From contig JADFUC010002331.1 of assembly GCA_019722365.1 (NCBI GenBank), forward strand, positions 248,001-312,000: DNA of 64,000 nt, read 5' to 3'. A program made the position numbers and the translations under genes. Shown in pieces: positions 1 through 22,209 of the stretch; position 1 is the stretch's first letter, and each line of letters starts with the position of its first letter. Below the pieces are notes generated by a model. That model was not told where the DNA came from and searched no databases. It worked only from the letters and a program-made list of their open reading frames with translations. This stretch comes from Lithospermum erythrorhizon (lineage: Eukaryota; Streptophyta; Magnoliopsida; Boraginales; Boraginaceae).

Positions 1-22
1 GGATTTTGAGAATGTTTTGCAG

Positions 23-1086
23 ATGAAATGTACAAAGACAGTACTTTAGGTGCATCAAGCTTGATGTTTATTGCATTAGCACATGCACTAGCTCTTTTTG
101 CTGCTATTGCTGCCAGTCTCAATGTCTCCGGTGGGCATGTTAATCCTGCTGTAACCTTTGGTGCCCTTGTGGGAGGCAGAATTTCCCTCATTCGTGCTAT
201 CTATTACTGGATTGCTCAGCTTCTTGGTGCCATTGTAGCCTGCCTCTTGTTAAGACTTACCACGGACGGAACGGTTAGTAACAATGCTTACAATAATGAT
301 CATAATTAATGGCGGAATCATGATTTTTATGTAGAGTTCAATGTCGAAACCATGATTTTTATGCAGGGGTGGCGAAGGAATAGAACGCAAGAAAAGTAAG
401 TGAAAATATAAAATTTAGGGGGCCAACCAAATTTTCAACAGTAAACATATACTCCGTATTTAAAAAAAAAAGTTAGGGATACAGTCATACGCCTCCCCCT
501 AGTTGCACCACTGATCACAGTTGTAATCCCAAAATATGTAACTTGTTGGCTCATTTGAATGCTTATTTACATGTTCAGGTCAAGAACTGTGATCATAGTT
601 GTAATCACAAGTTTGCTTACTGACTGTTTTGATCAAGACCTACGTCAAGTCCTTAATCTAGTTTTTTTTTTTTTGGAGTTATATTTGCAAGAGACCTGTA
701 AGAGTTCAGTGGCATCAGGAGTAGGAACATTGAATGGTTTGGCAATGGAGATAGTACTCACATTTGGGCTAATGTACACAGTTTATGCAACAGCAGTTGA
801 TCCAAAAAGAGGGACTTTGAGTACAATTGCACCTCTGGCTATAGCATTCATGGTTGGGGCTAATATTCTAGTTGGAGGACCATTTTCCGGGGCGTCTATG
901 AACCCAGCAAGATCGTTCGGGCCAGCACTGGTAGGTTGGAGGTGGAAGAACCATTGGATTTACTGGTTGGGGCCTTTCGTCGGGGCGGCCATAGCGGGGA
1001 TCATATATGAGTTTGGGGTGATTCAGGCAGACGCACAGCCTCATCATCATACACACAACCAGCCTTTGGGTCCTGAAGATTACTAG
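23..1086 (+). CDS. Tonoplast intrinsic protein, TIP3-like aquaporin (5' partial)
   Basis: Water channel (MIP family) of the vacuolar membrane. Visible exons are 23-273 and 703-1086; the first exon lies left of the window, since a tttgcag acceptor ends at 22 and the ATG at 28 is internal. Both NPA boxes are present: [16 protein letters not shown] in the first exon and [14 protein letters not shown] in the last. The His-rich C-terminus ending in PLGPEDY matches the TIP3 (alpha-TIP, seed vacuole) ending PLAPEDY as I recall that family. The donor at 274 is GTTAGT. The acceptor at 701-702 was chosen because it keeps the frame ([13 protein letters not shown]); this loop is a little shorter than usual for TIP3, so the junction is less certain than the rest. 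The isoform call is inferred from sequence likeness. Confidence 0.88.
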
Positions 1087-4000
1087 CTGGTTGGTTTCTT
1101 GCTACTTGGAGGGGTTGATACTTGATAGTAAATTTGGGTGTGTTAATGTTTGTTTGATGTTTGCTACTTTTGTTTGTTTGTTGTCTAGTTATCATTTTGT
1201 GAAGAGCCAAATAATACAAAGAAAGAGCAAGTGTACTAATACATGAGATGAACTTGGAACATTTCTTTGTATATTGTGCTATCATTTTCAAGTTCATCTT
1301 GTGAAGATGTATTCTTCTCTTCTCCCTAGCTCATATGCTTCATTATACATATAACAGATTCATAGTAAACCTTTCCAGACTCTTCGGGCTCTAATCGAGC
1401 CAGGCGTAGCTCACTCGATGTTAATCGAGTCGTTAGCTAATCAAGAATTACAGTTTGATGCATCAGGATATTGGTGTGTGTATTACAGTTTGATGCACCA
1501 TTATACACACATCAACGCGGTAATATGGAGAAATGATTATTTTATTTTTTCTTGGCGAATTGTGTGTGTGTCGATGTTTGGGGACGAAAATAAGCGGGTA
1601 ATGCTTGGTGTTTATAGCAAGCAAGCAGTGCATTGGTCTTTAAAGCTAAATCAATCAAAAAATCTTTTGTGTTTTTTAAAACAAAGCAATTTAATATTAA
1701 CAAAACAAGCGAATTGATTTTAAATGTTTTACATGTCAGTAGGCTAATTAAGTTCGTGTTTATAAGAAAATAGCATGCGTTATTTGTTTGTTGCTACAAA
1801 GCATGCCATTAGATTGTTTGTTTTAAATCCTGCGTGCTTATAAAATGAATTAAATAATTTAATATTAGAAAATGCAAATTAATTACATAAGAATGAATTT
1901 GCAAATTAATTACATAAAAATGAATTAAATAATTAATTACATAAGTAAGAATGCATTAAATAATTAATTAAATAAAAATAAATTAAATAATTAATTATAT
2001 AAGTATGCATTAAATTATTAATTACATAAAAATAAAATAAATAATTAATTACATAAAAATAAAATAAACGAGTAATTATATAAGGAAGAAATTAAATAAT
2101 TAATTACATAAGAATGAATTAAATAATGATGAGAATAAATTTAAGCAGCGTTGCTCGCGTGCGGCTTGATATACGTGGCGGCGAATTGGTTAAATGCTTA
2201 GGTAATGTCGTTGAATAAGTTCATTCTTACCATATTAATTCCTAGCGGCGAGTTGAAGGCATCACCGTCCATTTTTCAATCTGATACTATGGAGGATAGG
2301 ATGATAAATCGTCGTGTGTAGCTATAATTAAATTTGACAAATTAGTATCACCTTGATATGTAAGCGAAGTGATTAAATTTTAGAGAGACAAGATCTTGCT
2401 CGATATAAAATGGAATCCCGCCAATCAGCCATTTCGCAAACCCGAAGTCTTTCTGTTAGGCGATTAAAACTTGGTCAAAGATAGTGGAAGGCGAGTTGAT
2501 CATATGACGTCGATAAATTTATCAGCTTTCTCAAAAGCGGATGCCATTAGCAGAGCACTGGTTCTTTTAAGTCGCTCGCCTTACCGATTACTAAATTCAC
2601 TTGACATGTTGGGAAATTGATCTTACTTGATTTCATTAATCAAACAACAATTAAAATGGATTAGAGGGATTATAAAAATTTAAAATTATTGCTCACTTGC
2701 GATTTGATTACACGACTTGGTTGTTATCTGATAAACGAGAGAAAGTGGCGAATTCATTTCGTGTTACTTCACCGACTAACAATGGTACCTTGTTTATAAG
2801 AAAACAAGAATAGAAAAAAATTTGCTGAAAGAACAAGCACATAGCTAATTGACATTTCCTTGGCATGCTCGTAATTAGCTTCTTCGCTCTCCCATTGCAA
2901 CTATTTTGTTAATTTTTGTTGTTAATATTTCTTAAATTGTTGTTAATCTTTCTCAAATTATTAAATTATTAATATTTTGTTATTAATATTTGTTAAATTG
3001 TTGTTAAATTGAAATTATATGTTAAATGTTTGTTCTAATTCGATTATTATAATACTAGAATTGATCCATGATTAGTGCACAAACAAATTAGGAATCATGG
3101 TTGTTAGTAAACAACCAAATTTGAGCCATGATTATTGTTAAGCAAGCCCGAATTAGAGAAATGATTATTCTGCGGCAAACACGACAATTATTTGTTGAGT
3201 TCGGATTTATGAAATTATGTATTAATTGTCAAATTATTGTTAATTCCAAAATTGATTTTTAAAATTGTTATTAAGCGATTTTTGTACCCAAATATTTCCT
3301 AAATTATTGTGTTAATAAACTTTTTTTAAATGTTGAATTGAGATTATGTCTTAAATATTATGAAGTATTGCGATTATGTGTATTAATTGAGAGAGTTAAT
3401 TGTGTCAAATTGTTGATAACATTTCTCTAATTGTTGTTGTTAATATTTCTCGATTATGTTCAATTTTATTTCTAAATTTTTTCTCAAATTGTAAGCGAAA
3501 TATTCGTTCTTACCAATGCATTATATCGTTTTTGTTCGTTTGGGACCAATCGAGTCTAACAAGTAAGTATGCCATTTCATGTTTGTGTGAAGTATCATGA
3601 TTCGAAATTAGTGTACAATTCTGTATTAATATTTCTTAATTATATTAATTAGTGTTTGAATATGATGAATTTTTTTAATATTTCTTAATATTAATATTTC
3701 TTAATATTTTTTAGTGTACAACATCATGTAAAATTTTCTTTTAAATACCTCCATATTCAACAACATCAATTTTGCATACTCAAGAAGTTTTTCAAGCCTC
3801 ATGATATGAAACGTACATCGCAGTTCTCCGATTTTGAGTATTGCTAAAAGGGCCAGTAAATATTTTTATTTTTGTCAATTTCTTCATATTTGCTATTTTT
3901 AGCCAATTAATTAAATACAATAGTTTTATCTAAGTGCTGAGCCAAATGCCGATGTAATTTTCATCTTGTTTGAAAGAAATGCGTCTGCATTTGGGCCTTA

Positions 4001-4870
4001 TTTGGTGTATAGTTCACAACTTTTGTCGAGATAAAATGTGGAATATCTTTGTTGTAAGTTAAGCCCAAGAATTTGCTCAGAGTTTTCTAAATGCATTCGC
4101 CCAGCACACATATAACAAATATCTATTTAATCTCTGATCTCGGTTCGAATTTGTGGGGTCTCACCGAGTTTGGCATTTTCGAGAGGCATGTCGCAGCGGC
4201 GATTAATGTTATTCTGAGAGTTCAGCGGAATGGTCCGCTCTGAGATTACCATTTATTCGTCGGTTGAATACGCCATTTCTGAGATTCGTATAAATAAGCG
4301 AGACATAAAAACCACTTATTAATCGAGTGTGGAAGTATTCCCAACAAAAATTAGCGATGTAATAAGTAATCTTTGATTGTCTCAGTAAAGGCAGCATTTT
4401 CTAAATATTTTCGTACTGATTTTTTATTTTTTTTTGCGTGTTTGATGTATGAGGCCCAGCGATTTCTTACAACATGTTGTAGCGAAAGCGAGTTTATTAA
4501 AGTATTTTGTAATGGCACAAGCGAACAAATCTTATGATTGTTTATATCCCCAATGTTTATTGTTTTGTTTGTTTTTCTTTATAAGCGAATTAAACGTTGG
4601 TATATAATTATGAAGATAATTGACATTTTCGTCAAACGTATCGGAATAATTAGGCATTCTTTAATAAATATGGAAGTATTGGTCGGAGATATTTTTAATG
4701 TATCATCCTCTTCATTTAGTGTTTTTGGTGTGTGTGTACAGTTCAGGTAGAGAAGGCTGATTTTGATTTATTTTTTGATTTTGACTTTCCTAATTCTCAT
4801 TTTCCTTATTTGGTGAATAATTTTGGTCCATTCTCTCTCTGTAGACTTTATACAGTAACACACACTACAC
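1087..4870. other. AT-rich spacer without a recognisable gene
   Basis: No exon chain or known domain was seen on either strand. The left part is the aquaporin 3' flank, including two close copies of a short acagtttgatgca motif near 1450-1500. Further right are AT-rich simple repeats and a slightly less AT-rich stretch at about 2130-2800 with scattered GGCG and AAGCG words. It may be decayed transposon DNA, but I could not match it to a family. Confidence 0.5.
1855..2125. repeat. Degenerate short tandem repeat rich in aattaattacataa
   Basis: About ten imperfect copies of a 25-30 base AT-only unit, built from ATTAAATAATTAATTACATA with variants, run through this stretch. It looks like a local minisatellite. 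Confidence 0.75.
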
Positions 4871-4871
4871 A

Positions 4872-4873
<2 letters not shown>

Positions 4874-4916
<43 letters not shown>
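4874..4916. repeat. (CT)n microsatellite in the 5' UTR of the FHA-AAA gene
   Basis: About 21 uninterrupted CT units lie 23 bases before the ATG of the FHA-AAA gene at 4939. CT tracts are common in plant 5' leaders and core promoters. The tract should be length-polymorphic. A regulatory role is inferred only. Confidence 0.9.
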
Positions 4917-4917
<1 letters not shown>

Positions 4918-4938
4918 ATCTCTTCGAATCTCTGTCAG

Positions 4939-16340
<11,402 letters not shown>

Positions 16341-17538
16341 GCCAGGTTTTACTTCAGTTTCTCCTTGGAGCCTCAGCAAATCATTGTTCCAGTGTGACAC
16401 CATCCATCTTGTATCGTATAATGCAGCATAGGTTTGTTTTACAGATGTCCCTCACTTATAGTTTTGAGATGACATAAAGGTTGAGTGAGTTACTGCATCA
16501 ACCTTTTTTTGGTTTCACCATCTCATTGCTCTTTGTTAAGAGGGAAATAGAGTTGAATTGATTCAAATAATGTATTTATATCTCTACTAGTAAGATGTTA
16601 CGTGCATTGTACGTGGTAAAAGGTTCAATGAACTGTTATTGTTGAATATTTTACTTTTTTTCATGAAATGTTATTTATAGAATTGATATGATTCCAATGA
16701 TGAGTTCTTTCATTGTTAGAATGATGTGTATTCGTAAACGTCAATGGTAATTCTAAATGTAGACATAATTAGTCCAAGTATGCATCTATGTTAATTAAAG
16801 AAATTGTGCATCTAACTTCAAACTAACCTGAAAAGTAGATTCATTAATTGTTGAATAAAAACTCAGTTAAATTGGAAGGAAATGTATGATTTAACATTTC
16901 TATGTTCAATCACCTCGCCCTTGCTCTACTATAACCATCCATGGTGTTCCTAATTATGTGTATAGAAAATTCATTTTCAAATCCAATCTACCATATCATG
17001 TTTACCTCTAATTATATTTGACTAAGCAAATTGTGGAATCAAAAATCTACTTGCCTACTTAACAGCAATGTTAGGGTATCACTGTAAGATGAAATTAACA
17101 TAATAGCATGTCAATGTACTTTGTCTTAGTTGGGGGTAAAGGCCAAATGTGCTTGGACTTTGTTTTAGTCAGATTTATTTGTATTAGTTGATTATGATAA
17201 CCCAACTTTTGAAGAATGTAAATATAGAAGTTCTAAACTAATTAACATTGCCACTTATAAGCACAAACTAAAGCTTATAATTCTTGTTTTCCAAACAACA
17301 ATTTTCATATGCTGCCTGCTGACTGCTGAGTATCTTTTGCCGAACAGTAGCATACAATATCAGAAACAGTGTCGTCCGCCGTCCGCCTTGTAAAAGCTAC
17401 AAAGAAGCACAAATTCCTAGCCAGTTTTGGCACTTTTCAGGGACTAACTCACTTTAAATACCACCATGTTGGCAATGCTAGTAGAAGCAGTGAAGATAGT
17501 AAACAAGAACCAAGAAACCAATCTGAATATCTGATCAA
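16341..17538. other. Spacer between the FHA-AAA gene and the first LysM gene
   Basis: Contains the 3' UTR of the FHA-AAA gene and the promoter and leader of the first LysM gene. The last ~260 bases (from about 17275) are closely matched by the sequence before the second LysM gene (from about 20450), so this leader belongs to the tandem duplication. No other gene was seen. Confidence 0.7.
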
Positions 17539-18430
17539 ATGGCTCGCAGCAACGGGATTTCAGCTATCTCCTACTCGACTCTTCTAGTGGCATTTCTTCT
17601 CTTCATAACAAATGCTGAAGGCAGAGTAAACCCCAGTAAGTTGAAGTTATCATTGGAAACAAAATAATATTTTAGCAATGCATAAATACACAATGCTAGT
17701 AATAGACATTTGAAATACTCAGAATCATTTCATTTCTTTCATCTATTTATGTTCATGGAGGTAAAACATTGATTCATGCTAGTTTTGGATTGCTTTGTCC
17801 ACCTACAGATGCCCTTGCCGCGGCGTCAACGTTAACTTGTACCCAGGTTTATGGGGCAGAAGTTGGAGATACCTGCAGCTCCATTCCCCAGAACTTCGGT
17901 TTGAGTACTGAGTCCTTCCTTGGAATAAACCCAAACATGAACTGTAATAACATCTTTGTTGGCCAGTGGCTATGTATTAATGGTGAACTCACCAGTGGAA
18001 GTAAGTAAATTTATCATCTCAAACATCAACATCAAAATGCGGTACCTGCGAAAGAAGAGTCTCTCTGCTTAGCGAGTATAATGGTGAGGTAGGATAGTAT
18101 ACATCTTTTATCACCCGTGATAACGAGGGAGGGTGTTTCGAATGACCCGAGTGAAGTGCAACAATTTATACATCATGATGAATATACATAGATGCATGCT
18201 AAATTTATATTGATTGTGCATTATATTCTACAGCAGCAATTCCCACCGCTACGACGAACTCAGGTCTATCTTGTTCCCAGATTTATGGATTCCAATTTGG
18301 AGATACATGCAGTGCCATCATCCAGAATTTTGGATTGAGTGCTGATATCTTCAGTGAACTAAACCCAAATTTGAACTGTAACAAGATCTTTGTTGGCGAG
18401 TGGCTATGTGTTAATGGTGGATCCAGCTAA
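17539..18430 (+). CDS. Small secreted protein with two LysM domains, copy 1
   Basis: Predicted 161 residues from exons 17539-17635, 17809-18000 and 18234-18430, in phase. The N-terminus (MARSNGISAISYSTLLVAFL, then LFITNAEG) is a signal peptide, so the product should be secreted. Two LysM modules follow, one per exon, each with four cysteines in the pattern C-x11-C-x22-C-x9-C and the motifs GDTC, NPN and FVG. LysM modules bind N-acetylglucosamine polymers such as chitin, and small secreted plant LysM proteins of this kind exist (At5g62150-like). There is no kinase or membrane anchor, so it is not a receptor. Binding and a role in defence or symbiosis are inferred. The intron 2 acceptor is CAGCAG (18231-18236), so protein forms differing by one alanine are possible. 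Confidence 0.9.
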
Positions 18431-20724
18431 ATGACAATGCTAGAGAAAAATGGTTTGAAGAATAAGGAAAAACAATTTCCAGCTGTTTTGATTTCATGCA
18501 TTCCAAGTTAGAAGCTGCAAAAATTAAGCTTCAGTATGATAGTAGTACTTGTTTTTGTCCAAGTGTACTTATTATTAGATATTAATAAATCTTGTTCTCT
18601 TCGAAGCTTTTCTCAAATATACATAATATAGTCTCATATCATATCATGTCTTATGGAGTTTCTGATATTTATATTGAAAATTCAAATCCTGTGATTCAAT
18701 ATCATATCTATCTCTAATTATAATTTTATATTCGTCTAAGCAAATTGAAGCTACTTCACAATGTTGTTAGATAGGGTGTCATGTTAAAGTGGAATTAGCA
18801 TGTGCATGTACTTTGTTTGTCTTACTTGGGGGCATAGGCCACATGTAATTGATAATTTAGTCTCATTAATTATAATCGACTTGTTTTATTTGGTTGGTGG
18901 AGCATTGTAGATTTAATGTACATGCAAGAAAAAAAAAAAATAAACAAAATTGATAGTATGCATGCATATAACACTTATTATTATGCATTATATTTAATAA
19001 TAGCCGCTGTGATGCGTTTATACGTAAATAATTAAAGTTTCATTCACTCAAGGATTAAATTGCAACATCGTGTATCATAGCCGGACCTACCTTAAGCATG
19101 ATGGTGCAAAAAAAATCGATTATATTTGATTGGTGATGATTTAGAAGCTTAGGAATGGAAGTCTGTAACTCTTGGGCAACGTTCTTAGTATTTTCCTCAC
19201 CAATTTTTCATTACTCATACTTTGTTGGGTTAACTTAGAACTAGAAGAGGAAGAGTTGGGCTGGACCGCCGGAGATAGAGTGAAATGTGAATATGAAGGG
19301 TTGGGCTTGGGCTGATTTTAAATGTTGATTTGAGTTCATTTTAATGTTTTTTAAGGTTTTTTGGGCTTTGTCTCGTAACATTTATGATTTATCTATTGTA
19401 GATGTAATAATTTGATTTTAACTATACATTTTTGAGGTTTTTTATTAATTTTGTCACATATTGGTTTTAAATTGATTTGAATTATGTTGAAGTATTAATT
19501 CGGTATTTGTATGATGAATTATGTTAAATTGGATAATTGTACGTTAATTGTTAATCATCTTATTTATTTAGTATTCGTTAATCATCTTCTTTAATTGTTA
19601 TTGATCTTGGAATTTGTTAATTGTTAATCATCTTCTTTAATTATTTAAAAATTAATTATTTTTAGTTTAGTTGTTGACATTTGTCAATTTTGATTGATAT
19701 TTAGATTTTAAGTCATAGATTTATTATGTTTTGAATCTCTTTGGTTGTAGAGAAATGAATGAAATAGGGTAGGCTTAAAAAAGACATCATTATGGTTTAG
19801 GTTTTAAAAATCGAGTAAAACAACGTATTATTAAATTTTTTTTTGCTATTTGCGCCACAAAATTTTATTAAAGATGGGAGCATATCTTGTCTTCTTGTTT
19901 AAGAATAAGTGATTTCAACTTCTCCGACTGTCTTGTCCAATCTAAAAGTGGGCGGCTAATACATTGCTTATCGCGATATTGTCACTAAGCGATATCAAAT
20001 AGTGGGCATCGCTTAATGGAATGAGAGATTCGAAATTAACTAGTCACATGTGTTAAGTGGGGCCGTATTTGAAAAGTATTCCTCGTGTTTTTAAAATGAC
20101 TTTTGTAATTGAGCAAGTATTAAAAGCTAATTTTTGTTTTCACAGATACTTTTTATTTTTGGCATCTACATAAATAGAGGCTGGTTTGTGTTTGGATAAC
20201 AAAAAAAAATGCGAAATGTAGTTATGATGATGGCTTGAAGAAGCTTTAGATGTCTGAGCATTTGTGGCTTTGGTAGTTGCTACGATATTAAATTATGAGA
20301 AAGAATAAGAATAATATTGTTATGTGTCAAGAGAAAATGTTAAATATTGACTACTGTTGGAGATGGTCTAAGTGATAATGTTAATAAGTTAAATATTAAT
20401 TACCTATTGCCTCTATAAAACCCCAAAAATCCCAAACACAAACTAAAAGCTTATAATTCTTGTTTTCCAACAACAATTTTCATATGCCTTAATGCCTGTC
20501 TGGTATCTTCTGCCGAATAGTAGTATACAATATCAGAAACAATGTTGTCCGCCAGCCACCTTGAAAACCCTGAAAGAACCACCTTTCCTTGGCCAGTTTT
20601 TTGGCACTTTTTAGGGACTTATTCACTTTAAATACCAATGTGAGTAATGCAAGAAGCAGTGAAGATATTAACTCCTCATAAAAGTAAAACAAGAACCAAG
20701 AAAACAATCTGAATATCTGATCAA
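18431..20724. other. Spacer between the two LysM genes
   Basis: No gene recognised. The segment 19540-19660 has several diverged copies of a gttaatcatcttctttaatt unit. The right end (from about 20450) repeats the leader of the first LysM gene. Confidence 0.6.
20414..20420 (+). promoter_or_regulatory. Candidate TATA box of LysM copy 2
   Basis: CTATAAAACCCC lies about 310 bases before the ATG at 20725, followed by the leader shared with copy 1. The spacing would imply a ~280 base 5' UTR. This is a motif match only. Confidence 0.35.
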
Positions 20725-21588
20725 ATGGCTCGCACCAACGGGATGTCAGCTATCTCCTACGCGACTCTTCTATTGGCATTTCTTCTCATCATATCAAACG
20801 CTGAATGCAGAATAAGCCCCAGTAAGTCCAACTTATCATCTGTAACGAAATAATCATTTTGCAACCTTAAATACGCAATGCGGCTAAGCAAGTATCAGAC
20901 CATTTGAAAGTTGAAATTTAAAATACTCAGTATCATTGCATTTCTTTCATCTATTTGTGTTCATGGAGGTAAACCATCGATTCATGCTAATTTTCGATTG
21001 CTCTGGCAGCGGAACCAGCAGCATTTCTATCTTGTACCCAAGTTCATGGGGCAGAAGTTGGAGATACCTGCACCACAATTCCCCAGAACTTCGGATTGGG
21101 TGCTGAGTCCTTCCTTGAAATAAACCCAAACATGAACTGTGATAACATCTTTGTTGGCCAGTGGCTATGTATTAGTGGTGAATTCACAGGTAGCAGTAAG
21201 TACATTTATCATCTCAAACAAACACACACAAATTTCAAAGCATAAATACACAATCAATAACACAATGTGAATTAAACAGGCCATATGAAACTTGAAATTT
21301 CAAATATGCAGTACCATTTCATCTAATTACGTTCATGGAGATAAAACATAGGTTCATGCTAATTTTGGATTGACTGGGCATTCTACAGCTTCGATTCCCA
21401 CCGCCACGACAAACTCGGTTTCATCTTGTTCCCAGATTTATGAGTTCCAATTTGGAGATACTTGCAGCGCCATTATAAATAATTTTGCATTGAGTGCTGA
21501 GATCTTCAGTGAACTAAACCCAAATCTGAACTGTGACAAGATCTTCGTCGGCGAGTATCTATGTCTTAATGGTGAATTCACCAGTTAA
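20725..21588 (+). CDS. Small secreted protein with two LysM domains, copy 2
   Basis: Predicted 160 residues from exons 20725-20821, 21010-21195 and 21389-21588, with the same phases as copy 1. The signal peptide begins MARTNGMSAISYATLLLAFL. It has two four-cysteine LysM modules with GDTC, NPN/NPNLNC and FVG motifs. It is a clear tandem paralogue of the gene 3.2 kb upstream, with the same architecture and a near-identical leader and signal peptide. Differences include TTIPQNFGLGAE in module 1 and NNFALSAE in module 2. Expected to be secreted and to bind GlcNAc-type glycans; the ligand is inferred from the family. Confidence 0.9.
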
Positions 21589-22209
21589 TGACGAAAAAAT
21601 GGTTTGAAGAATAAGGAAGAAGAAATTTCCAATGTTTTTGTCCAACTGTACTCATCATTTGATATGAATAAATCTTGTTCTCTCTGAATGATTGATCTCC
21701 CAAATCTGCAAAGGGCATTACCTTACATTCCCTCATACCAAACAGCTTTTCTCAAATATACATAATATAGTTTCATATCTTATCCTCTCCTCCCCTTTCC
21801 CCACTTCCCATCCCCTATATTGCCTTTCATTCACGTTAAAGCACGAGGCGAATCTTGAATCAATATCTCAAAAACAGAAGAAACAAAACACTAGTGGTCT
21901 AATATCACTTGACATTTTGTCTCATGGAACATGAACAATTTCTTTCATATTATCTGGATACTTGGTATTTAGCACTAAACGCATATAGACTAGATTGTGT
22001 ACATGTAGATCTTTCTGCACAACCAAAACCCTTACTCTGAAAATACGCAAGGCCTCCCTCCTTGCAAAGGTAGTTCATCATATTAGTGTTTATTTCTGGT
22101 CTAATGATATCCATGTCTTCACTAACTCAGTTATTCACATAGAGCTATATACAGTATTCGCATATTGTAGTATGTGACACTGAAATCAACTAGGCTCTGA
22201 GGGCAGTTG
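21589..22209. other. Convergent 3' flanks of LysM copy 2 and the adenylate kinase-like gene
   Basis: Contains the 3' UTRs of two convergent genes. A 3' flank segment (acataatatagtttcatat) resembles one after LysM copy 1 near 18620, so the duplication probably included part of the 3' flank. No additional gene was seen. Confidence 0.6.

Noticed and set aside
868..1297. Minus-strand open frames over the aquaporin 3' end
   Set aside because: They are antisense to well-conserved TIP coding sequence and its UTR and have no splice or domain support.
4209..4397. Minus-strand 62-codon open frame in the AT-rich spacer
   Set aside because: No recognisable motif and no neighbouring exons; its length is expected by chance.
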